Of a DNA stretch of 64,000 nucleotides, positions 31,968 to 39,397 are shown piece by piece. Location: positions 1-64,000 of the forward strand of contig NZ_FQLR01000004.1 of NCBI RefSeq assembly GCF_900119895.1. The letters are read 5' to 3'. Numbering within the stretch: position 1 is the first letter of the stretch; the number at the start of each line of letters is the position of its first letter. The position numbers and the translations under genes are program-made. Below the pieces are notes generated by a model, which made no database searches, was not told where the DNA came from, and was given only the letters and a program-made list of their open reading frames with translations. This DNA comes from Collinsella phocaeensis (GTDB lineage Bacteria; Actinomycetota; Coriobacteriia; Coriobacteriales; Coriobacteriaceae).

Positions 31968-32795
31968 ATGCCTTCTTCACGGGACAGACTGCATCTCTAC
32001 GTTCTCGCCAGCGGCTCAAAAGGCAACTGCTCCATCGTCGCGGGCCCCGGCGGCCTCGTCATGATCGATGACGGGCTTTCGCGTCGCGAGGTTCTTTCGC
32101 GGATGGAGGCCTGCGGGCTGCGACCGCACGACGTCCGGGCGCTGGTACTCACCCATGAGCACGGCGACCATACAGGGGGCATCGCCGTATGGCACCGAGC
32201 CTTCCCCGTCGAACTCTTCGCATCCGAGGGCTCGACCGAACTGCGGCGGGCCCTCCGCGAGCTCCCGTTCAATCACTTCGCCCCCGGAGAAACCCTCGAG
32301 CTCGCCGGGATGCGCGTCGACACCTTCTCGACTTCCCACGACATCGCAAATCCGGTCGGGTTTCGCTTCTCGTGCGACGGCGACGCCATAGGGTACGCCA
32401 CGGACACCGGGATCATGACAGCCGCGATGCGCAGCGGACTGCGTGGCGCGCGCATCATTGCGCTCGAGGCCAATCACGACGTCCCGATGCTTGCGTGCGG
32501 CCCGTACCCCCGCTATCTGCAGGACCGCATTCGCTCAGACCGCGGCCACCTCTCGAACGAGCAGGCGGCGAGCGCGGCCGCGGAAGTTGTTGGCGAACGC
32601 ACCGAGCACCTCATCGCCATGCATATCTCCCAAGAGAACAATAGGCCGAGCCTTGCTGTGCGCGCGATCGCGGGGACCCTCGGCGCCGAGCTCGATGACG
32701 AGTTGGGGTCGACGGCGACGCTCGAGCGCAGCGGCGGTCTCCCTTCTCTGCATATCCGTGCGGCCGGCCAAAACCGTCCGGTCGCCATCCTCTGA
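31968..32795 (+). CDS. Metallo-beta-lactamase fold hydrolase (YycJ/WalJ-like)
   Basis: 275-residue MBL-fold protein starting LASGSKGNCSIV, as in YycJ-type proteins. Metal ligands are in THEHGDHTGG (around residue 62-68), TSHD, ATDTG and AMHISQENN. Relatives are exonuclease-like or cell-wall-linked hydrolases near walRK; no such context here. ATG 31968 gives the family-typical N terminus. Encoded divergently from tilS. Confidence 0.85.
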   Translation: MPSSRDRLHLYVLASGSKGNCSIVAGPGGLVMIDDGLSRREVLSRMEACGLRPHDVRALVLTHEHGDHTGGIAVWHRAFPVELFASEGSTELRRALRELPFNHFAPGETLELAGMRVDTFSTSHDIANPVGFRFSCDGDAIGYATDTGIMTAAMRSGLRGARIIALEANHDVPMLACGPYPRYLQDRIRSDRGHLSNEQAASAAAEVVGERTEHLIAMHISQENNRPSLAVRAIAGTLGAELDDELGSTATLERSGGLPSLHIRAAGQNRPVAIL

Positions 32796-32796
32796 T

Positions 32797-32822
32797 CGAT
32801 CACGCGTCCTGACGCGCGATCG
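32797..32822 (+). terminator. Hairpin after the MBL gene
   Basis: CGATCACGCGT / ACGCGCGATCG with a single A-C mismatch and 4-nt loop, two nt past the stop. No T-run, so its role is uncertain. Confidence 0.4.
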
Positions 32823-32902
32823 GCCCAACGCCCCAATCTTCTCGTACCGCAGCACGGATCGCACGCGATCGCGCGCCGGCACCTATCTCGCGCCGGCGCG
32901 CC

Positions 32903-32941
32903 AAAAAAACGGGGCGGGCGCACACCGTGCACTCGCCCCGT
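32903..32941 (-). terminator. Rho-independent terminator of hsp20
   Basis: Minus-strand stem ACGGGGCG / CGCCCCGT followed by seven Ts, 36 nt past the hsp20 stop. Confidence 0.85.
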
Positions 32942-32976
32942 CCTTGCGTACCCCACCTTGGCGGCAACGCGTTCGA

Positions 32977-33411
32977 CTAGTCGATAGCGATCTTGGTCAC
33001 GTTCTTCTTCTCCACGATCTTGGGGACCGTGACCGTAAGGACGCCGTCCGCGTAGCGGGCGGACAGCCCCTCAGAAGAGGCGTCCTTCAGGTAGACGCCG
33101 CGCGTGGCGCTATAGGACGCGAACTCCTTCTGCAGGTAGTTCTTGCCCTGATCCTCCTCCTTCTCCTCAACGTTGACGGAGATGGAGAGGCGACCCTCAT
33201 TGAGCTCGACATCGATATCGTCCTTCGAGACGCCGGTGAGGTATGCCTTGACCTCGTAGGCATCCCCCTTGTCCTCGACGTCGATGGGGAACGCCTTGCT
33301 CGAAAGCGGCGCGGATGCGAAATCCATCATGTCGTCGAACGCGTCGAGAAGGGAAGCGGTGCTCGCCGGACGCAGACCGAACACCGAACGATACGGAACC
33401 ATGCTTGCCAT
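32977..33411 (-). CDS. Small heat shock protein, Hsp20/alpha-crystallin family
   Basis: 144-residue holdase chaperone. The alpha-crystallin domain runs from about residue 40 (FPIDVEDKGDAYEVKAYLTGV) through NEGRLSISVNVEEKEEDQ to the C-terminal ADGVLTVTVPKI motif. ATG 33411 is chosen because GGAG lies upstream and the protein begins as expected (MVPYRSVFG). A HAIR-like inverted repeat lies about 130 nt upstream, implying HspR-type control. Confidence 0.93.
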   Translation of the reverse strand: MASMVPYRSVFGLRPASTASLLDAFDDMMDFASAPLSSKAFPIDVEDKGDAYEVKAYLTGVSKDDIDVELNEGRLSISVNVEEKEEDQGKNYLQKEFASYSATRGVYLKDASSEGLSARYADGVLTVTVPKIVEKKNVTKIAID

Positions 33412-33738
33412 TACGACCACTCCTTTGATGTCGCGCCGCACCCGCACGAGCGGATGGGGCCTTCTCTTGACGCTTGGAGTTATTCCCGCTCCACCTTGAT
33501 TTAAACCATATGCCGAAGATTTTTTAAGCGTCACACCATCATCAAATCTAAGTCACTTCTACTTAAGTTTGAATGCGACCCGTCGGCGGTCGCGAGACGG
33601 CAAAAGCGAGACGATGCTCGACGAAGACGTAGCGACGACTCGGATGCATCCCGATTTTGTGTCGCAACCTATTAATCCGGTACGAATACCTCAACCCCCA
33701 TACAATGAGCTCGTGACATCACGATCCAAGGTGGCCCG
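33412..33738. other. Intergenic region between hsp20 and a small membrane protein gene
   Basis: 327 bases with no gene. More AT-rich than its surroundings at 33500-33570, where the heat-shock operator lies. TACAAT at 33701 could be the -10 of the plus-strand gene, without a clear -35. Confidence 0.55.
33544..33570. promoter_or_regulatory. HAIR-like heat-shock operator upstream of hsp20
   Basis: Inverted repeat TCTAAGT-N7-ACTTAAG at 33547-33567, flanked by AAA and TTT to make a 27-bp near-palindrome. The 7-7-7 layout equals the HspR-binding HAIR element (CTTGAGT-N7-ACTCAAG). The same 27-bp layout, with an identical left arm AAATCTAAGT, occurs before the clpB fragment at 38502-38528. Confidence 0.7.
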
Positions 33739-34092
33739 ATGAGCGAAGACAACGAATCCATTCGTTCCGCGCGAAGCGAAACGCACCGCAGCCAGGCGGG
33801 CGTGCGGCATGGCAGACACCTGGACATGGGAATCGCGTCGAGCGACCCCGACTACCTTGCAACAGGCGACGGCACGGCGAACCATCCGTTTCGGGGCAAC
33901 ACGCCAAGCGGAGCCAGAAGGCCGATGCCGGAGGGACGGCCCGACTTCGCTCACCTGCTCGAATCGCCGGCGCCCGGCAAGCCCATCTTCATCGCCCAGC
34001 GCAAGCGAAAGGCGCGGCGCGGGCGGATCGCAGCCATCGCCGTGATCGCGATAGCGGCCTTCATCCTCATCTGGTACGCCGTCACTCGCTGA
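33739..34092 (+). CDS. Hypothetical protein with a C-terminal TM anchor
   Basis: 117 residues: a polar, Arg/Asp/Gly-rich N-terminal 90 residues with no recognisable fold, then a basic stretch (RKRKARRGR) and one TM helix (IAAIAVIAIAAFILIWYAV) at the extreme C terminus. It would be tail-anchored with the N terminus inside. AAGGTGG precedes the ATG. It is the last gene before the left end of the split insertion element. Confidence 0.65.
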   Translation: MSEDNESIRSARSETHRSQAGVRHGRHLDMGIASSDPDYLATGDGTANHPFRGNTPSGARRPMPEGRPDFAHLLESPAPGKPIFIAQRKRKARRGRIAAIAVIAIAAFILIWYAVTR

Positions 34093-34236
34093 CACGGACC
34101 GCGCCACCCAATCGATCCAACAGACGATATGAGTTGAACATTGGGACCCCTCCTCTTGTAGCTCTATCGTGGGTCGGGCGACAATGGTCGTAGCGCCAAC
34201 CGTGGCCGCGCGCCACATGCGACGGAGAGGGGCTCC

Positions 34237-34500
34237 ATGTCCAATTATGTCACAGCCATCGGTCTCGACGTCCACGCCAGGAGCATCAAGGCCTGCGCCC
34301 TGAACCCCATGACCGGGGAGGTCGAGCGCGCGTCGTTCGGCTACGACCCGGCCTCGGTCGCCGAGTGGGCGCTCTCCTTCGAGTCGCCCAAGGCGGTCTA
34401 CGAGTCCGGCGCGACCGGCTTCCACCTCTGCCGCGTCCTGCGCGCCCTCGGCCCCGACTGCGCGGTGGGCGCCGTCTCCAAGATGCAGCGCCCCGCCGCC
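34237..34500 (+). pseudogene. IS110-family transposase, N-terminal fragment
   Basis: First 88 residues of a DEDD transposase: AIGLDVHARSIKACAL holds the first catalytic Asp, followed by YESGATGFHLCRVL and VSKMQRPAA, after which intact relatives continue into an R/K-rich segment with the next acidic residue. Here the similarity stops at about 34500 and the frame runs into unrelated sequence, ending at 34596. GAGAGG precedes the ATG. The rest of the gene lies at 38731-39090. Confidence 0.8.
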
Positions 34501-34528
34501 GGGGCCCTGGCTGGCTACCCCCTACCTG

Positions 34529-34681
34529 ATGACTCCCTCGCAGGTCGCCGCTTTCACCCAGACGACCCCCGCGGGCGTGAGAAAACTCCTCTCTAGCGGA
34601 AGGCTCAAGGGGAGCAGGATGGGATCCCGGTGGGTCATACCTAAGTTCTGCCTCCTGCGCTACCTGAACGGGGCCGGCTAG
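34529..34681 (+). CDS. Excisionase-like small HTH protein
   Basis: 50 residues read as MTPSQVAAFTQTTPAGVRKL followed by LLSSGRLKGSRMGSRWVIPK. This is the winged-helix pattern of Xis/MerR-type DNA-binding modules: TP-x-x-VA, a recognition helix, then GRLKG...W.IP. It directly follows the transposase break point in another frame, and may be the 3' part of a larger gene because the frame is open a little upstream. Probably a relic of an integrative element. Confidence 0.5.
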   Translation: MTPSQVAAFTQTTPAGVRKLLSSGRLKGSRMGSRWVIPKFCLLRYLNGAG

Positions 34682-34720
34682 GCCGGGGGGGCGAGAGGGG
34701 CTTGCCGTGGAGAGGCTGAG

Positions 34721-34999
34721 ATGCGACAAACCGTACGACGTCGACGAGGCGCGGGCGAGGAAGGGTCTCCCTCGGAGGAAGAGGAAGAACCCGAGGTCGA
34801 CCTGCTCGAACTCGTGATTCGCATCCCCGAGGAGTGCCAGAGCGCGCTCGGGAGGAAGAAGGTCACGAGGACGGTCTACGCCGTCAACAAGCGCGAGGAC
34901 CTCAAGGGCCAGATCAGAGATTTCAAGGGGAATGAGCCCCGCGCCGCCGCTGGTGCGTACATAGATATGCAGTCGTCTGCCGCTATAGTACCGATTTGA
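34721..34999 (+). CDS. Hypothetical protein, possible integrase arm-domain fragment
   Basis: 92 residues. An acidic Glu-rich stretch (SEEEEEPEVD) precedes IRIPEECQSALGRKKVTRTVYAV and LKGQIRDFKG, which recalls the arm-type DNA-binding domain of tyrosine integrases. The last 20 residues look unrelated and no catalytic domain follows. Position after an Xis-like gene supports an integrase relic, but the identification is weak. Confidence 0.3.
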   Translation: MRQTVRRRRGAGEEGSPSEEEEEPEVDLLELVIRIPEECQSALGRKKVTRTVYAVNKREDLKGQIRDFKGNEPRAAAGAYIDMQSSAAIVPI

Positions 35000-35038
35000 G
35001 CAAACAAAACGCTCTCATCAATCTCAAGGAGGATTCAT

Positions 35039-35455
35039 TTGTTTGGCATCGTCGCAGAAATCATCAACCGTCGTTTCAGCGATTGCCGCGTGCTTAATTG
35101 GATCGTGCTGCTAAGCTTTCTGCTAAACGTTTCCGTATTCCTTGGATACAAGTGGATGCTGCCGTATTTTCTGACATTATCTGTCCCGAGCGGCACCGAC
35201 TGCGCGTCGCTTGCTGAATATACATCCATTGCCCTCGCGCCGATCTTCCTCGTCGACCTTGCAAGCTGGATGCGCTTCGTCTGCTCGTGGAAGAAGAGTT
35301 CCGGGAAAAGCGACGGCGAGCTGATGGCGGCCGTTTCGGCCTCGACCCTCATGAGATGGTCGAGCGGCTCCCTTGGATACGTCGTCGGCCAGATTGCCTC
35401 GGCACTGCTCCTTTCGGCCAATCTGTTCGAAGACGCTTGCTCGGAGCTCGCCTAA
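35039..35455 (+). CDS. Orphan membrane protein
   Basis: 138 residues with about three hydrophobic segments: NWIVLLSFLLNVSVFLGY, SIALAPIFLVDLASWM and LGYVVGQIASALLLSANLF. No family recognised. The start is TTG at 35039, fixed by a strong AAGGAGG six nt upstream. GC is lower at its 5' end than in the core genes. Lies inside the split insertion element, directly before an IS3 tail. Confidence 0.55.
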   Translation: MFGIVAEIINRRFSDCRVLNWIVLLSFLLNVSVFLGYKWMLPYFLTLSVPSGTDCASLAEYTSIALAPIFLVDLASWMRFVCSWKKSSGKSDGELMAAVSASTLMRWSSGSLGYVVGQIASALLLSANLFEDACSELA

Positions 35456-35550
35456 GCCTTTGCCACTGGAACCACGTGAGGCGCCAGAGGAGGCTGAAGG
35501 GCCTGACCCCGGTTGAGTTCCGGGAGCAGGCCCTTCGGGAGGCCGCCTAG
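35456..35550 (+). pseudogene. IS3-family transposase, C-terminal remnant
   Basis: About 28 codons ending in RRLKGLTPVEFREQALREAA and a stop. This matches the extreme C terminus of IS3/IS150-type OrfB (WN-x-x-RRQ-x-x-LKGLTPVE[FY]R). Everything upstream of it is missing. Confidence 0.65.
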
Positions 35551-35618
35551 TGGTTATGATTTAGCGCGTCCAAGTTTTGGGGTGCAGTTCATTATCGGGG
35601 CGGCTTCTTTTTGTCGAA

Positions 35619-35654
35619 AACCACCACAAAGGTGCCTGCCCCTTTGTGGTGGTT
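35619..35654. repeat. Palindromic repeat, copy 3 (terminator-like)
   Basis: Perfect 14-bp stem AACCACCACAAAGG / CCTTTGTGGTGGTT with an 8-nt loop. Core on the minus strand is GGGGCAGGCACC. It starts 8 nt after the oleate hydratase stop and is followed by TTTTCG on that strand, so it probably acts as its terminator. Confidence 0.8.
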
Positions 35655-35662
35655 CTTGTGTG

Positions 35663-37534
35663 CTAGATTGCGCCGTACTCCTTGAGGAGTTTGGCGATGT
35701 CGGTTCCCTCGACCTTCTTGAGCACTTCTTTGAGAGCAATCCGCTCAACCATAGGCAGCTTCATGCTGGTGATGGGCTCACCGTCGCGTAGTTTAACGCT
35801 GCTCATAAGGAGGTCACGCACGTCAAAGACCGAACCCCAGACTTCGGGTACGCCGCGGTCGACATCGCAGAGCGTGTAGACGGCTTCCATGCCGGTGCGC
35901 ATGGAGTACTCAGTCGTAAAGATCGTGTCACGCGGCGTCTCGGCAAACTGGCCCAGGAACGCGAAGTTCACGGCGCCATCGGGCACCACGTCGGGGCGGT
36001 CGCCTGCTTCACGCGGCATAAAGAAGGCGGTGATGTAGGGCATCATGACGGGCACGGTGTTGGCGTGATTTGCCGCCAGCTCAGCAATCTTATCCTCGGG
36101 AACGCCCAGGTGATACAGCCATTCCTGGCAAATCTCCTCGCCGGTGCAGTCGCGCATGGTCTTCTTAACGTAGTCGCCGGGCTTGTCGGTAAACAGGCCA
36201 TACACCCACACGCAAAGCTGGTCTTTGGGCTGATCGCGGAACTGCTGTTGGCGGTTGATCGTCCAGCTCATAAGCCAGCCCGAATCCTTGCAGGTCACAA
36301 TGCCACCGGTCACGACGTGCCCGGTAAAGGGATCGCGATGGCAGATCCTTTGGATATAGGGCACAATCTCGCCGTCGAGCGTGGTGACCGTGGCGCTCAT
36401 CCAGTTGCTCTTCTCGGGGTCACCGCAGAATTTATCGGGATGACCAAAGCTCGGATCTTGCGCTGCGATACGACGCCACATGTCCCAACCGCCACCGGGG
36501 CGAATCGTCGGATCCCATGCGGCGGGCTTATCCTGCGCGCCGATCGTCGAGTTTTCCACACAGCCGCCGTTGGTGATAAAGACCAGGTCATCCTCAGTGA
36601 GGTCGATGTTCGAAATCTCGCCTGCATGCGTCACGGTGATGCGACGCGCGACCTTCTTGGTGCTCGTACTGTAGGGGTTGCGCGCAAAGGCGGCCTGCTG
36701 GATGCGCTGAATCGTGTCCTGGCCGGTGCCAGTGACGGCGCGGCGCGGACCCTCGCCGCCGCCAACCTCAAACACCACGTTTTCGACCTTGGTGTCAAAG
36801 TGGAACTGCACGCCGTGCGCCTCGAGATAGCGCTGCATGGGCAGAATCATCGACTCGTACTGGTTGTAGCGGGTGAAGCGCAGGGCGCTAAAGTCGGGCA
36901 GTCCCGCGATGTGGTGGATGTAGCGGCGGATATAGAGCTTCATCTCGAGCGCCGAGTGCCAGTTCTCAAAGGCGAACATGGTGCGCCAGTACATCCAGAA
37001 ATTCGAGTTGAGCACCTCGTCGTCAAAGAAATCGGTGATCGGACGGTTCGCCAGTTCCTCGTCGGGCGTAAAGAACAGGTCCATGATCTCGGTCGCCGCC
37101 TTGTCCGACAGGCCGAACTTGCCATCGGTGCCGCCGTCTTGGCCACGGTTCTTAGTCGAGCGGCACAGCGAGTAGTTGGGATCCTCCTTATTGAGCCAGT
37201 AGTACTCGTCGAGCACGGAGATGTCCGGATCTTCAATCGAGGGAATGGAGCGGAAAAGATCCCACATGACCTCAAAGTGGTTGTCCATCTCGCGGCCGCC
37301 GCGCATGACATAGCCCACGCCGGGGATGTCGGCACCATCGCAGGCGCCGCCCGCAACGGGGTCCTTTTCGAGGATATGGATGTGGCTTCCGGGCATTTGC
37401 GCGTCGCGCACCAGATAGCAGGCTGCGGTAAGCGCGCCCAGGCCGGTGCCGATGATGTAGGCGCTCTTGTGGTCGATGCCCGCAGGCTTCTTGGGACGAG
37501 CAAAGGCTTCGTAGTTTCCGCTTGAATAGTACAT
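35663..37534 (-). CDS. ohyA: Oleate hydratase (myosin-cross-reactive antigen family)
   Basis: FAD-dependent fatty-acid double-bond hydratase, 623 residues, converting oleic acid to 10-hydroxystearic acid at the membrane surface; in gut bacteria linked to detoxifying host and dietary unsaturated fatty acids. FAD-binding AYIIGTGLGALTAACYL is at about 25-41, with GGREMDNHFEVMWDLF and the substrate-pocket region RFTRYNQYESMILPM as in the family. A strong AAGGAGG precedes the ATG. It lies downstream of a TetR regulator with palindromes in the spacer. GC is somewhat lower than in the flanking core genes. Confidence 0.95.
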   Translation of the reverse strand: MYYSSGNYEAFARPKKPAGIDHKSAYIIGTGLGALTAACYLVRDAQMPGSHIHILEKDPVAGGACDGADIPGVGYVMRGGREMDNHFEVMWDLFRSIPSIEDPDISVLDEYYWLNKEDPNYSLCRSTKNRGQDGGTDGKFGLSDKAATEIMDLFFTPDEELANRPITDFFDDEVLNSNFWMYWRTMFAFENWHSALEMKLYIRRYIHHIAGLPDFSALRFTRYNQYESMILPMQRYLEAHGVQFHFDTKVENVVFEVGGGEGPRRAVTGTGQDTIQRIQQAAFARNPYSTSTKKVARRITVTHAGEISNIDLTEDDLVFITNGGCVENSTIGAQDKPAAWDPTIRPGGGWDMWRRIAAQDPSFGHPDKFCGDPEKSNWMSATVTTLDGEIVPYIQRICHRDPFTGHVVTGGIVTCKDSGWLMSWTINRQQQFRDQPKDQLCVWVYGLFTDKPGDYVKKTMRDCTGEEICQEWLYHLGVPEDKIAELAANHANTVPVMMPYITAFFMPREAGDRPDVVPDGAVNFAFLGQFAETPRDTIFTTEYSMRTGMEAVYTLCDVDRGVPEVWGSVFDVRDLLMSSVKLRDGEPITSMKLPMVERIALKEVLKKVEGTDIAKLLKEYGAI

Positions 37535-37548
37535 GGCTCCTCCTTGCC

Positions 37549-37561
37549 AACGAAGTTCGTT
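37549..37561. promoter_or_regulatory. Palindrome next to the ohyA ribosome site
   Basis: AACGAA-G-TTCGTT, perfect, 3 nt upstream of the ohyA AAGGAGG. Candidate operator or translation-control element. Confidence 0.45.
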
Positions 37562-37597
37562 AACAAGCTTTTGCCCTGATCAGCGCGGCCTAACCGA

Positions 37598-37617
37598 TAC
37601 AAGATCGTCACCTTGTA
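37598..37617. promoter_or_regulatory. Candidate TetR operator upstream of ohyA
   Basis: TACAAG-N8-CTTGTA inverted repeat in the ohyA leader. A related palindrome TTGTACAA lies at 37642-37649, sharing the TGTA/TACA core. Both are in the spacer between the TetR gene and ohyA. Confidence 0.5.
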
Positions 37618-37674
37618 CGATTTTTAATCAACGGGGGCGGATTGTACAAATCTGCTTGGCTTTGGTCTCCCAAG

Positions 37675-37695
37675 GTCACGCCGGCCCGGCGTGAC
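37675..37695. repeat. Strong palindrome between tetR and ohyA
   Basis: GTCACGCCGG-C-CCGGCGTGAC, perfect 10-bp arms around one base, extended outside by CCAAG/CTTGG. It lies 34 nt after the regulator stop. No T-run follows, so it could be a binding site, mRNA 3' stabiliser or weak terminator. Confidence 0.6.
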
Positions 37696-37729
37696 GCACT
37701 TGGCCGCTTTGCGCTCCAACGTGTAATAG

Positions 37730-38281
37730 TCAAAATCTCGCCAGCGCTGCGTCAATCTGGCCTTCGCATATTTTGGAAACGCGCTCGGCTACTGCGCTCG
37801 GGTCCTCGGCCATGCCTGCGGCAATCCAGTCGAGCATTACACCGATAAATGCATGTGCGAAAAAGCGGGACAGAAAGACCTTGTCGCTTTGTGAGACGCT
37901 CTTGCCTGCGGCGTGCTCTTCGACCACGCCTTCGATCAGGTCGAATGTCACGGGCTGCAGAAAACGCTGGATGCGCTCGGCGCTCACACAGTGATAGACG
38001 TTCATGATAAAGGGCTTGTTGTCGCGCACCGCGAGCATGATGTTTTCCAGGCCCACCTGCCAGGTATCGGCCGTCTTGTTGTTGGCGAGCGCGCGGCCGG
38101 CGTCTTCCTCACATGCCCATTCAACCAGGTCGTAGATGTCCTGAAAGTGATAGTAGAACGTCATGCGGCTGACCCCACAGTCCTCAGTGAGGTCCGCGAT
38201 GGTGATCTTAGTCAGTGGCTTTTGAAGCAGTAGTCGCTTAAGAGAATCTTCCAACGCGCGCTTTGTCAGTTGTCCAGCCAT
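37730..38281 (-). CDS. TetR/AcrR-family transcriptional regulator
   Basis: 183 residues. The N-terminal HTH reads KITIADLTEDCGVSRMTFYYHFQDIYDLVEW (about 24-54); the C-terminal ligand domain resembles the DhaS/TetR_C_8 type. Its position upstream of ohyA on the same strand, with palindromes between, suggests it senses fatty acids and represses ohyA. It is inside the split insertion element. No activator partner is seen. Confidence 0.88.
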   Translation of the reverse strand: MAGQLTKRALEDSLKRLLLQKPLTKITIADLTEDCGVSRMTFYYHFQDIYDLVEWACEEDAGRALANNKTADTWQVGLENIMLAVRDNKPFIMNVYHCVSAERIQRFLQPVTFDLIEGVVEEHAAGKSVSQSDKVFLSRFFAHAFIGVMLDWIAAGMAEDPSAVAERVSKICEGQIDAALARF

Positions 38282-38345
38282 TGCTCTCCCGCCATCGAAG
38301 TTGAATCATGAAATATTCCCATGGTACCCCGCATGCAATCACCAT

Positions 38346-38372
38346 CCACGAAGGGAACAGACACCTTTGTGG
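38346..38372. repeat. Palindromic repeat, copy 4
   Basis: CCACGAAGG / CCTTTGTGG arms (one mismatch) around the core GGGAACAGACACC. Arm sequence matches copy 3. Confidence 0.6.
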
Positions 38373-38501
38373 CGGCTCGATTCGTCTCAATCTGTAACAT
38401 CTAGAGCCAGAAACAGCCGCTAGATGTTACGGCTTGAGATAGTAAGGGGACGAGGCCGTAGCGGGTGAGCGTGCCTGCTCCCTATCTCTCAACCACTCAG
38501 A

Positions 38502-38528
38502 AAATCTTATATATGGAGACTTAGATTT
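38502..38528. promoter_or_regulatory. HAIR-like heat-shock operator upstream of clpB fragment
   Basis: 27-bp inverted repeat with AAATCT / AGATTT ends. Read on the minus strand it begins AAATCTAAGT, identical to the first 10 bases of the hsp20 operator, with the same total length and 7-7-7 spacing. About 90 nt upstream of the clpB ATG. Confidence 0.65.
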
Positions 38529-38617
38529 GTGTATAAGATCGTACAAAGCTTGCAATAATACTTCTCGAACAACGTGAAGCCGCGCCGTAGGGCGGCCGCC
38601 CCAAGAGAGGTGATTCC

Positions 38618-38730
38618 ATGAGAATCGATAAGCTAGCAATGACGTCGCGCGAGGCGCTGCAGACCGCCATGATCACGGCTGCCGACGCGCAGGCCGGCGC
38701 GGTAGAGCCGATTCACCTGCTATCCGCCCC
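38618..38730 (+). pseudogene. clpB: clpB, N-terminal fragment
   Basis: About 37 codons reading MRIDKLAMTSREALQTAM then ADAQAGAVEPIHLLSA, the start of the ClpB N-terminal domain of actinobacterial disaggregases. Similarity ends at about 38729, where the IS110 C-terminal fragment begins in another frame. AGAGAGGTGA ribosome site and an upstream HAIR-like operator are intact, so the promoter region of clpB has been preserved without its gene. A complete clpB elsewhere is expected but not visible here. Confidence 0.7.
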
Positions 38731-39090
38731 GCCCGGTTCCCGAGCGCGCCGTCGTTCGCCTCGCGGTGCGGGCTCGCGCCCTCGGAGCACTCGAGCGGCG
38801 AGACCTCGTCGAGGGGCGGGATAACCCGCGCGGGCAACGCCCACGTGCGCCGCGCGCTCGTCGAGTCCGCCTGGCACGTCCCGATGTCCTCGCACGACCC
38901 GAAGCCCCTCGCGCCCGGCCAGGAGGTCGCGCCCGCGGTGCGGCGCCACGCGACGAAGTGCAACCGCAGGCTGATCGAGCGCAGGGAGGCCATGGCCGCC
39001 GCCGGCAAGAGGCCGTGCGTGGCCAACTGCGCCACGGCGCGGGAGATGGCGTGCTGGGTGTGGGCGATAGCGCGGATGGCGACCTCGTAG
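38731..39090 (+). pseudogene. IS110-family transposase, C-terminal fragment
   Basis: About 119 codons: RFPSAPSFASRCGLAPSE, then GGITRAGNAHVRRALVESAW and the end VWAIARMATS. This is the IS116/IS110/IS902 C-terminal domain, with the Ser-containing SSGE region typical of the family. No start codon; it follows the clpB fragment directly. Same strand as the N-terminal fragment 4.2 kb upstream. Confidence 0.8.
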
Positions 39091-39397
39091 CGCGGGCGCC
39101 CCGGACAACAGGGTCCGACCCCGGCGCGCGCCGCGCTCGAGGCCGTTGGGAGGCCACTCGAGTTCTTTTTTTGGGCGGCGGGGACACCGCCACGCCCGCC
39201 AACAGACTCCGATTTCGCCGCGAGGCCCCCAGCCGTAGCAACGAAATGCGCAGCCGAGAAGGCCACGCGCGGATATTAGAATGCCGAACGTGCGTCGAGA
39301 AGACACGCCCTCAAACGGCGCGGTCGCCGGGTGAAGATAGGTAGGCCCGGCCGTGCGCGGTAGCTCCGCGGACGGCCGGGCCGGTTTTGCCTCTTGA
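39091..39397 (+). other. Right non-coding end of the IS110-like element
   Basis: Non-coding stretch of about 307 nt between the transposase stop and the right inverted repeat. It contains a strong hairpin GGCCCGGCCGT (39344-39354) / ACGGCCGGGCC (39372-39382) with inner GCGG/CCGC, followed by GGTTTTG. In IS1111-type elements the guide (bridge) RNA is encoded in this position; no RNA boundaries can be set from sequence alone. Confidence 0.45.

Larger units (their letters stand above)
38282..38617. other. Intergenic region between tetR and the clpB fragment
   Basis: 336 bases. A minus-strand frame of 70 codons crosses it but has no ribosome site or family likeness and is not called. The region holds palindromic repeat copy 4 and the heat-shock operator of the clpB fragment. 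Confidence 0.55.

Noticed and set aside
38427-38639. 70-codon minus-strand frame upstream of the clpB fragment
   Set aside because: No ribosome site, crosses the heat-shock operator, no recognisable domain.
38673-39306. Minus-strand frames of about 197 codons opposite the IS110 C-terminal fragment
   Set aside because: Shadows of the transposase frame, which has the conserved GGITRAGNAHVRRAL motif on the plus strand.
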